Both the position numbers and the translations under genes were made by a program. A stretch of DNA of 64,000 nt from Orthonyx spaldingii (taxonomy: Eukaryota; Chordata; Aves; Passeriformes; Orthonychidae). Below are positions 1-45,300 of this stretch, one piece after another; position 1 is the first letter of the stretch, and each line of letters begins with the position of its first letter. Below the pieces are notes generated by a model that was not told the origin of the DNA, searched no databases, and saw nothing but the letters and a program-made list of their open reading frames with translations. The stretch is taken from NCBI GenBank assembly GCA_013397795.1, contig VZTJ01005471.1:6964-70963 (forward strand). The letters run 5' to 3'.

Positions 1-130
1 CCAGTCCCCTCACAACCCCTCTCCCATCCCCAGCCCCGCCGGAGGTGGGGCGATAATCCCCTGGGATACAGCCGCGGGGCATCCCTGCTCCGGAAGGACT
101 CGTGTCCTGCTCTCGCTGTGTCGGTAAAAG
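1..130. other. GC-rich shore, probably the edge of the ZC3HAV1 CpG island
   Basis: The first 130 bases are clearly richer in G+C and CpG than the AT-rich intron that follows. No coding exon with finger motifs is readable here. Because the first recognisable ZC3HAV1 exon (1763) starts in mid-codon, exon 1 must lie upstream. I infer that this stretch is the downstream shoulder of the promoter/exon-1 CpG island. The span from 131 to 1762 is ordinary intron with no exon that I can support. Confidence 0.35.
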
Positions 131-1739
131 CCGACGATTTGTTTTGTTTAGTTTCTTTCTTTATTTTTTTTAAGTTAAATTACTCATCTCCAGACCTGTC
201 CTTCAGCCCTCATTGGCATCTAGGTAAAATAGTTTACACCTGTTTCTCAGAAGGAGAAAGCGAAGTGCTGACGTGCCCTCTGGTTTCACTCTAGAGAGTT
301 AAAAAAGTTTATTTTTGCTGTAAGTCACTGCTTGGCTTATGGCCCTTTCTTTGAGAGGCGCTGTTTGATCACCCAGGTACATCAGTCCCAGTGTCTGAAA
401 TAGGGAGGACTCGTGGGATGGACAGACCTGGCAGCCTTTCTAGCCACAGGTGGCCAAAGGTAGTACTTAGTTTAAAAACCATAAAGGAAACCAAAAACAA
501 ATGCAGAAGTGCAACCCAACTTTGCCACGACAATCTCAGATGGAAGGACGCTGTGGTTTAAGCCCCCAAGGCGCACGTCTGGTGCTGATGCAGCTTCAGG
601 AACATGCATGATCCCACTGGATCCTTCCTCTTCTTCCCCAACAAGATGCAAGGCTGTGCTCTCAGATCAGGAGAGCATGGAGGGGAAAAGCCATGTCTCT
701 CTCATCATTAGGATGATAAGATTTTCTTACTGTTTGTTACATTACCGACGGTGCAGTAAGCTCCCACGGGGTTCACTGTTGGAAATGCCTTCATGTGTGT
801 GTTGGCATTCATGATGGATGACTTTGTGTGAATTAAAGTTTGCAGTGAGACGATTCCCTTCATAATGATAAACCATTTTGTGCTCTCAATAACACTAAGT
901 GTTTAAAATCACTTTGCTACGTGTTAAAAATTAATAAAGCAAAGAGTATGCCTTTCATGGGAGGGAGCTTGTTTAAAATGAGGGTGCAGAAATTCTGCTA
1001 GGTGGGCCACATTTTTTAACTGATAAGGTAAAAACTAGCCTTGCTTCCATCCTTTTTGTTTTAAATCCCTGGAAAGAAAAATGTCTGGGCAAGTTACTCA
1101 GGTCTTCTGTTCAGGAATCATTATTTTAGTCCACTTAATCCTGTTTTTAACTAATGTCTGGCGAATGGCTTTTCACTGTTTTTTTTCCTTTTTTCCTAAA
1201 TGTGTTGTTAAATTCAGCTGTGTAATTATCATTGTAGAGTGTTTCCACCTTTGACTTGGAAATATTTTTTTAAAAAAGAAAACTTCACAGCCACTGAAGA
1301 TAACAAAATGTGTTGTTTCCAGCTTCACTGTCACTTTTGTTTTGTGCAGACTCTTGCATGTTTCTTTACTTGCCATCCCTAGGACAACCACCTTTTATGT
1401 TCACAAAATCAGGGGTGTTGCAACTTCCAGCATTGTTGGTGTGTTCCTTTAAAATTGACTTTTCCTCCATCTGTTTAGGTCATGTGACTTGACTTGGATC
1501 TTCCTGGAGGCAAAGAATGTATAGGGTCTGGCTATATTGAAGTTTAAAATGAGACGGATAAGGTCACTGCATTTCACAGAGGAGTTGTGCAGTTTGGTCC
1601 ATTCTCTAGCTGATTACAGACACCATCTAAACGTTCACAGAGACCCTTGCCAAGCCACCTTTCTCTCATGGCTTTTCCCAAGCTGCACATTATCTGAGGT
1701 TCTTCTTTAAATCAATTTGACTAAAGGAGCAAACATTGA

Positions 1740-21269
<19,530 letters not shown>

Positions 21270-22740
21270 AGGACTGTGGCAGTTTGTGTCCCTCATCTTG
21301 TTTTCTGTATTGCAAGTGTTCTCCTACTTGGTGACTTCTTTCTTTTTAATACAGTTCTTCGGAATGTTAATCCAAACAATTTTTGCATTGAGGAGGGCTG
21401 GCAAAGCAGATGTTATATTTGTTGTGATTAACTGCCTTATCTTCCTCTCTTAAATGAAGTATAGACATTTGGATAACAACAGCAGGAAAGTCAGAATTGT
21501 GGGATGGGAAATGAAATGTTATGACTGCTGTGGGCAAATAACTGTACATGCATCGTCTTAAAGATAGAGAGGACTTCTCTTTGCAAACAGTTAAAAGAAA
21601 AATTAACAGTGCGGTAGTTTTTAAGGAAGCTTTCAGGTTTTTAGTAGCCAGAGTTTCTTTTCAGTGCAGAATTCATCTGTTCTTGATGCTCTCGTCTATC
21701 ATTATTATAAACAGTTTAGTGTAGGTAAGAATGACTTGAGTTCCTTTTCAAAGCACTGCTTGTTAATGCTGGTACAAGTTTCAAGTTAAAACCGTAAACA
21801 AAAAAAAAGGAAAGCGTATTTTAAATCCGTGTTGTTAATTCTCAAGAATTTTCATCTGCACAATGGCAGATGGATCTGAAAGCTGTTGGATCAGATTCTT
21901 TGTGGAGATTTGCAGTAACTTGCTGTAACCGGTACAAAAGCAGACCTCAGCTGAAACTCTGAAAGCCACCACCTGTGAGTAGGCAGATACCAAAATTTGG
22001 TGGTTTGGCTGCAGATAATGGACGTAAGGACACAAAGGCTGTGTCCCAATGAGCCAGGCTTTCCAGTGGATGTGGCCACGTAGCGCAATAGGACAGGAGA
22101 AACTTCTTAAGGAGCACGGAGATGTTCTGTCCTGTTTGTGTGCATTAATTTTCGTTTTCCCAGATGTAGAATGGGACTGAAAGGGACCAGTTAAGTTCTC
22201 TCCAGGCCAGTGGCAGAACTGCTGTCCTGAGGCACCGTCACACGTTCTGCTGCCCATGCTGTGTGGGGCAGTGCTGACCAGTGAGGATCCTCCTTGTGCT
22301 TTGTGGGGGATCCTGGCCCAGAAACCTGAGCAGTTTCTCCTGGATGTTAGCAGGGAGTTTGTAAGTGGATCGAACTGAAGGCCCTCTGTACAAAATGCCA
22401 TATTCAGGCAGTTTAGCTGTTCAGAGGGAAGTGAGTGGGGAGGACAGAGGAGCAATAATTTTTACCTTCAGACAAGCTTTACAGAAACACCAATAGCCTC
22501 TAAAGTTTTTGCGTCTATGATACAAATCTCTCAACCACTCGAAGACTGCAAGTTCTTCCCAAGAGGAAGGGAAAAGATGAATTCAGAAAATCGTATTAAA
22601 ATGACTTAGATCTAAATGAAAACATGCAGGGAAGATTTTAACGCTTTTTAAGATATCTCTCTCTGTCTTTTTTGCCTGTAGAATTCTTGAATTACTGAGC
22701 TTGCTGTATTTGCAAATAAAACCTGTTTTCAGGCACCTTT
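21270..22740 (+). other. ZC3HAV1: ZC3HAV1 3' untranslated region
   Basis: About 1.45 kb of AT-rich sequence lies between the TAG and the first well-placed AATAAA. It has no supported coding exon. The minus-strand open frame at 21835-22455 has no recognisable domain and I regard it as chance. Confidence 0.6.
22715..22720 (+). terminator. ZC3HAV1 poly(A) signal AATAAA
   Basis: AATAAA stands in tgcaaataaaacctg, followed by T/G-rich sequence (ttgcttgttagtgtgcagtttgt) of the kind that promotes cleavage. It is the most convincing 3' end signal downstream of the ZC3HAV1 stop codon. Confidence 0.65.
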
Positions 22741-25457
22741 TGCTTGTTAGTGTGCAGTTTGTCTTTACATAACCATGGCAAGACTAAACAGACTGAGTGA
22801 ACCAGCCCCTGCCCATGCTCCTTTTCTTCCTTCAGTGTTTCTGAACCAGGGAGCTGCACAGACGTGGACTGCCATTGTAGGGTAGGTGCTTAGCTAAGTA
22901 CTAAGGAGAGAACAGCATGGTTCAGGGAGAATATTTCTGTAAATTAACTTGCTAACTAGGGTGTGTTTAATATTAAAGTAGTGGGGTAGTTTGGGCAGAT
23001 TTCACGTAATTAAACAGCTGCTCTGAGCAGTTACTGAAGTCCTAAGAAAGGTGAATTAAGTGGAGTAGTGGCAGAACTGCTGGTTTTAATATCTCGAAGT
23101 AGTGAGATATTGAGACATTCTAAGGATGCACTTCAATATGTAGATGAGAAACTTCTAAAGAATGTGAATGAAGCACCTGTAGAACCCCCACTCCTGCAAG
23201 GCACAAGGCAGGCCTGGATGGGGAGGGTGCCAGTGAGATGCTGACAGCTGAGGATCAGTCCACATCACCACATGTGGAGTAAGGACACAGCAGGGACAGG
23301 ACCTGCAGAGCTGTTCCATGGTCCAGCCCACCCCGTGGCAGGGATGTAGCTCTCTGGTGCACGGGGCTTTGGCTTTTCCATCAGAGGGGTGGACTGGGGG
23401 TGAGAGCTGCAGTCTGGAGAGCAGAGCTGGAGGGGGAGGAAAGCTGGAAAATGCATGCTCTGAATGCAGGAGGGTGGAAAAGAAACAATGGTTCTCCCAC
23501 CTTGTGGCACCTCAGCCTCTCCCTAACCAGCAGCAAGGCAAACCCCTGGGAGGCCGAGCCACACTTGGGCTGTGACCCCTCTCCTCTCCTGCTCTCCTCT
23601 GCCAGCTGCTTCTGGCCAGTGATGGAAACACAGTGGGTGCACACTCTTACAGGTCTATGAAATTAGGCTGAATAACACATTTAAAAGCTTTGCACATGCA
23701 AAGAAGTCAAATGCTTACTCGCTTAACTAAGATCATCTTTGAATTTATTAAGGCAAAGCAGACAAAATTCCCAGTCATGTTCTATCAAAAGCAGAGCTGT
23801 CATTGTTTACATAAACTACACCCTGCACAACCAGCCAGAGCTTGCTCAGGCTTTTGTTCCCTTATACAATTTGTTGTATTCCTTGAGTAAAAAGTTACCT
23901 GTCTAAAGTCATTGCCTGAAGTGCCCTTATTAATGATAATAGTAAAAATCCAGTGGAACTTGTCCCAGGTGAGTCATCCCCCACCATGGCAGAACAGACA
24001 AGCAGTGATGAAGCTGAAGAACAGCACACTCATAAATCAGAAGACCTGAAGGCAAGGAATGCAATCCCTTACTTGGTTGCATTATTATTGCTTTAAAAAT
24101 AAGCTATTTCTGCCTCAGGGGAGGGTAAAGAAGAATATCAGCAAGGCACTTCCACCTCTTGTTCCTCGATGCAGGAACTCCAGGGGCAGTGCAGGCCCAG
24201 CTGTGGAAGTGCTTTCTTAGGTCAAAAGGCTGCTGTTGGGATATGGGGAAGAGCTGAGCTGGACAGGAAGGACGGTCAGGCCAGTGGGGCCAGGAGAGCT
24301 TGCAGATGTGGAGAAAAGGCAGAATTTGGGCAGTTGCAGAGTCGGGGATTTCTATTCCGGAAGAAGAGGAGGCAGGAGGTCAGTTTTGGTCTGAAATGCA
24401 ATCTTCCCCACTATTAGGGATTTCTGGAATTCTATTGCAAGGCAGTGTGTGAACTCTGGGATGCTGCAGGAATGCAGAGGCACCAGAGCTCCCTCGAGGC
24501 CTGTGGCTCACATTGTGCCTGACTTGCAGCACCAAAGTTTATCCCACCACCTGTGCTGGGACAAAGCTGTGTCCATCCCCCTGAGCCCTCTTTCTGTGGC
24601 AGAAGCTCCCTCCTGTTCACCTCTCTGAAGTGTGTGCTTTAACACCCTGCTTTAAACCCCACTTTGCCACCATGCAGGGACTCTCTGCAGTGAGATGGTA
24701 GCAAGGCCTGACTATCCAAAAGCTCAGGGAAGTACAAAGACACGGTCCAACATGCCCTTCAGAGATGGTACTGTTCAGCTGAAATCCAGGCTTTTCCCTT
24801 TGTTCTGAAAGATTTAAAAGTGCTGAGGGATTACCCATGTTAGAACAGTCGTTATTCTGGTCTGGTTTCATTCACCCAGTAATTCCAGAAAGCTCTGCTG
24901 TGCTATATTGAAAGGAAAAATTTAATATTTTGTGGGAGGGAGTTCAAAAATGTATACCTGGAAAGAGATCCTGAATGTAGACAGATCTGTGACTCCTGCC
25001 TGAATGGGCTGGAAGCTCAATATGGAATTCACTTCATGCGTGTATTGGCTTGGCCCCACACCTTCCTATTAGCTTTACTTAAAAGCCCCCTTTGAATTAC
25101 CTGAGCACTTTACTTCACATGTAGGCCAAAGAACAAATTGGACCAAAGAAGGACTGAAATGCAGGCACTGTTACTGCACTGTGTATAGTAAGGGTCAGAG
25201 GGAACGTTCAGGAAAACATAGCAGAGCAGCAGTGCCTTTGGGATGCTTCAGAAAACTGTGCATTATCAGCAGCTCTTCTTCCTTCCTTGTGGAATCATCT
25301 AAGGCACAACCTCCTGACATGCAACAGCTCTGTCTTTTTTTTAAGGAAATTGTTCTCAGATCTTTTAACCCCGAGTACCTCCCCAAATTCCTTCACAGCA
25401 CCCCTGCACTCCTGTACCCAGACTTTGTGGAAAGCTCCTGGCTTGTCACTGTTGAAC
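22741..25457. other. Intergenic region between ZC3HAV1 and TTC38 3' ends
   Basis: Convergent genes flank this 2.7-kb stretch. Open frames of up to about 90 codons occur on both strands but lack domains, splice context or codon structure that I can recognise. I see no RNA gene. Confidence 0.5.
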
Positions 25458-25462
25458 TGATA

Positions 25463-25483
25463 GCGGAGCGAAGGGACACGAAT
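25463..25483. repeat. 21-bp exact copy of a ZC3HAV1 tail sequence (other copy 21213-21233)
   Basis: The 21 bases starting gcggagcgaaggg and ending cacgaat occur identically and in the same orientation at 21213-21233, inside the ZC3HAV1 coding tail. The sequence has several CpGs and is not simple, so chance identity in 64 kb is very unlikely. Here it is part of the LTR U5 side. Confidence 0.8.
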
Positions 25484-25504
25484 CGAGAGAGAATGCTGAG
25501 TGAA

Positions 25505-25510
25505 TTTATT
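25505..25510 (-). terminator. AATAAA on the minus strand, probable TTC38 poly(A) signal
   Basis: tttatt on the + strand reads AATAAA in the direction of TTC38, about 230 bases after its stop codon. It is the first such hexamer downstream and belongs to the LTR at 25458-25720. Confidence 0.5.
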
Positions 25511-25736
25511 TAATTAGTAACAGATTTATATACACGCCAGAGGGCTATTCGGATTGTCTGGGATTCATCCACCCCCCGGGATTGATTGGGCCCAGGACCG
25601 CCTGTTTCCAAAGCCACTCTCAGTAACATGGAACTTATCTTATATTTAGTAAACTTTAGCAGAAGAAGGGAAAATTCCCATGGGAAAGAATCTGTGCTGT
25701 CACACCGGCTCTTGCAGCTGAAGCTGGAGGAAGGCC

Positions 25737-42001
<16,265 letters not shown>

Positions 42002-42323
42002 GGTCCCGCCGCAGCCGCGCGGCGCGGGCCGAGGGGCGGGGCCGCCACCGGCGGGAGCGGTGGGTGCCGGGTGCGCGCGGAGCGCTCGCGGCGCCGCTGA
42101 GGGACCGCTGCGGGAGTTCGTTGGCGATTACCGGCCCCCAGATCTTTGTTCCTCTTTCCGGACCGCCTCCGGCCTCCGGTGTCCGAGGTTAAATATTGCT
42201 CTCGCCGGCTGCCCATCGGAGGAGGTTCCGGTGCCGCCGGGCTGCTGTCCCAGGCGTTCGGCCACCCCAACGAGCAGCGCCCGGCAAGGCCGGGCGTCCT
42301 CCGCCCCGGCCCCTCCGGCCGCG
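42002..42323. promoter_or_regulatory. Divergent CpG-island promoter between TTC38 and PKDREJ
   Basis: Only 322 bp separate the two start codons. The interval is very GC- and CpG-rich and has no TATA box that I can see. It probably holds both transcription start sites. Nothing in it marks which gene is dominant. Confidence 0.7.
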
Positions 42324-45300
42324 ATGGCCGCGCTCCTCCTTCTCCTCCTGCCGCTGCTCGCCTGCTGCCGCCGCGGCTCGGCGGCTTCCCCTGTCCGTCT
42401 CCGGCCGTCACCCCTGCGGGTCAGCTGCCCGGGCCCTCACGGCCAAGTCTCCCAGCGGCAGGAGAACGCGCACAGGGTGCCGTGCCTGTGGAACAGCACC
42501 GTGACCCTGCATTACCAGCCCGCCTCAGGAGTAGGGGCGGAGGTGGAGGAGGAGGAGGGGAAGCCACCATCCCCACCTTGCTGCCTCTGGTACCTGAACT
42601 CGGCCTCTGTGGGGAACACATCACGCTGGTCAGGCCAGGTGGTGCTGCAGACAGGACAAGCCCCCTCACCCGGGACCTCCAGCCTTCTTACGGTGCAGTG
42701 CTCGTCTGCCTCCTGCGCTGCACCCGAGTGCCTTCACCGCAACGTGAGCGTCGAGATCTCGGCGCAGGACGTGCGACTGTTCGTGCTTTGGCCGCAGACA
42801 CACGTTATCCGCGTGTGGCAGCCGGTGCAGCTGGGCTGGTGTGCACGCCTCAAGAGTGCCGGCTGGCAGTACCGCTTCAGCAGCCAGGGAGGCGTCCCCT
42901 CCACCCTCCTCCTTCCCAGCACTGAGCACCAGGACACACCATCTCCTGCCATCTACCCAACGGTTGAGTTGCAACAGACCTGTGCCACCTACTACAGCTA
43001 CCGCTTGACTGTGCGCTACAGGCACCCCGGCATCCACGTTGCTTTGGTCAGCATCGAGCAGATGCCTCACATAAGCCTCAACCTGTCTCTCAAGGTGGAG
43101 CCTGACTTGCTGCACGTCCTCAGTGTCAGCTCCAAGCTCCTTAGTGTTCCTCAGCAGCCCCTCAGCTTATCCTGGTGGCTTCAGCCCCTCTCCCTGAGTA
43201 CACTTGCCTACAGACTGGTGGACACACAGGCTACAGGAGGTTGGCTCCGCTCCTACAGTTCATTTACGCTACCGAGCAACTTCTGTGCCATTTCTACACC
43301 TCAGAGCTTGGATGGGATGGTGGTGGCCAGCACTTACTTCCATGTTGATGGAAGGAGGTTTGAGGAATTGACAGGGGAACTGCACCTGCTCAATGGTACC
43401 CTGAGCTTAACTGCTGGCAAAGAAACTCCCATCCACGTCAACCTTTGCCCAGGGAAGACCAACAGCAGCACTTACATTTTCAAGTACAACCAGGGAACAT
43501 TTTACACATCTAAAGGAAACAACAGCACTATTTCCACAGATCGCCCTAACACACGTACTGTGTTCTACCAACACAAGGAGCTCTCCTACTTACTCACCAT
43601 AGAGTGTGTGGCCTTACAGAGGTACAAGTTCAACATGTACCTTTATATGAATCAGAAGAGGGCTTTAAGTAGGTCTCTGGCAGAAAGAGACCTTGACATC
43701 CACATTTTCAGCAGTGGCCATCCTTCTTTGCAGAATTTTAGTTATTTAGTGTGGTTTATCCCTGCACAGCATCCGATGCTACAGTGCGAGTGGACCTTCT
43801 ATCTGCAGCTTTTTGGCACAAAAAAAGACCATGTTGTCCAGAGTAGCACATATACATACAACGACCACATAAAAAATGCCACGCGGTTTGTCCGTCGCTC
43901 TGCTTTACCCTTTGATGCAGAGAAATACACGGGGTTTGTGGCAAAAGTGAACTGCACCAGCAGTGCACCTACACCGGCTCTTTTAAGTGTCAGGATCAGA
44001 AACCGTACTGCAAAAACCATAGAAGCACCAGTGGTTTGCGAGAAAAGAGAGTGTAGGATAACCAGGCTGTGGATTCAGAGACCTGATCCCAGAGCCATTA
44101 TCTTGTACAAGAAAAGAGCATTATCTTTCTACCTCTTTGTCAGGTTGGACGTAGACTGCTACACTGGCATATCTATCATGCCCTTTTGGCAAGTCTTTCG
44201 TGTTAAGGACACAAAAACTGAGCCAGACTGGTCACATCCAGTAAACACTTCTGAAATGTTTGGCATACGAATGATACATTTAACTGTTCCCAGTAATACT
44301 TTAGATTATGGGTTGTATCTGTTTTATTTCACTGTTGAGATAATCCCAATTAGGACCTCAATAGTCCTCAAGGGCAAAGATATGATTTATGTTCAGATTG
44401 AGAGAGCTGATCTACTGGCAAATATTTCGGGAGGCTCGGTTCGCACGGTGGGTTTTTCTGAGAGCTGGACTCTTGATGGCTCTGAATCCTCTGATCCCGA
44501 TTCACAGGAGGGACAGATGATATTTACTTGGTACTGCACTAAAGACTCGGCAGACTATCAAACCATGAAATTCAGCCAGAAAAACAGATGCCATCCATTC
44601 CAGAATGATTTGAGATGGATAACACCCTCAGGTCCCATTCAAAACATACCACCAGAATCCCTCCGAGGAAGCACCTTATACTACTTTCGCCTGGTGGTTC
44701 AAAAGGGCAGAAGGAAGGCCTATGCTGATCAAGTTGTAGAGGTGGATCCTGGCCCCCCACTCATTCTGAATGTGCAATGCCTTGAAAACTGTGGTAGGAC
44801 TTTAATTCCAACAGAGAGATTTGCCATAGCTGGAAAATGCTCGAACTGTAAACCAAGAAACAAGCCACTATACTACTGGTCCCTTTTTTCAGACACCTCT
44901 AAAGAAATTCATTTTGATTGGGATTCCCATACATCAACAGGGAGGTCTGGGGCTTACCTATCTATACATGCTCTGACTTTCACAAAGCCTGCATATCCAT
45001 CCTACGTACTTCACTTAACAGTAAGTACTTGGGATGGTAGGACCTCATCCTACAGAAAACCCTTTACAGTAAAATCTCCGCCTCGGGCTGGCAGGTGTAA
45101 CATCAGCCCACGCCGTGGTACGGCCTTTCTGACAAAATTTGTTGTTAAGTGTAGAGGATTTTCTGACAGCCATTTGCCTCTGAAATATAAAGTGATAGTA
45201 GCTTCCAACGTACCCAAAACTACCAAAGTAACTTCTGTGGTGGAAAACACATTTGGCACAATTCTGTACTTTGGTTCTGAGCCTAAAACTCCTCCATCTC

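Larger units (their letters stand above)
25458..25720 (-). mobile_element. Probable solo LTR in the sense direction of TTC38
   Basis: On the minus strand the order is CCAAT-like GGCCCAATCAATCC, a TATATAAA box (25525-25532), AATTAAATAAA with a poly(A) signal (25505-25510), then ATTCTCTCTCGATTCGTGTCCC and a CpG-rich end in ...TATCA. This is a promoter - R - U5 layout. The U5-side end is near 25458; the U3-side limit is uncertain. No internal retroviral genes are adjacent. It starts 20-280 bp beyond the TTC38 stop. Confidence 0.55.

Noticed and set aside
21835..22455. 206-codon minus-strand frame
   Set aside because: It lies in the ZC3HAV1 3' untranslated region and has no conserved motif, signal peptide or splice logic.
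23986..24096. Small frame with an acidic start (MAEQTSSDEAEE)
   Set aside because: Only 36 codons, no splice or conservation evidence, and no downstream exon that I can link.
25181..25513. Plus-strand frame that contains AERRDTN like the ZC3HAV1 tail
   Set aside because: The similarity is only the shared 21-mer at DNA level; the rest is unrelated and runs antisense through the LTR.
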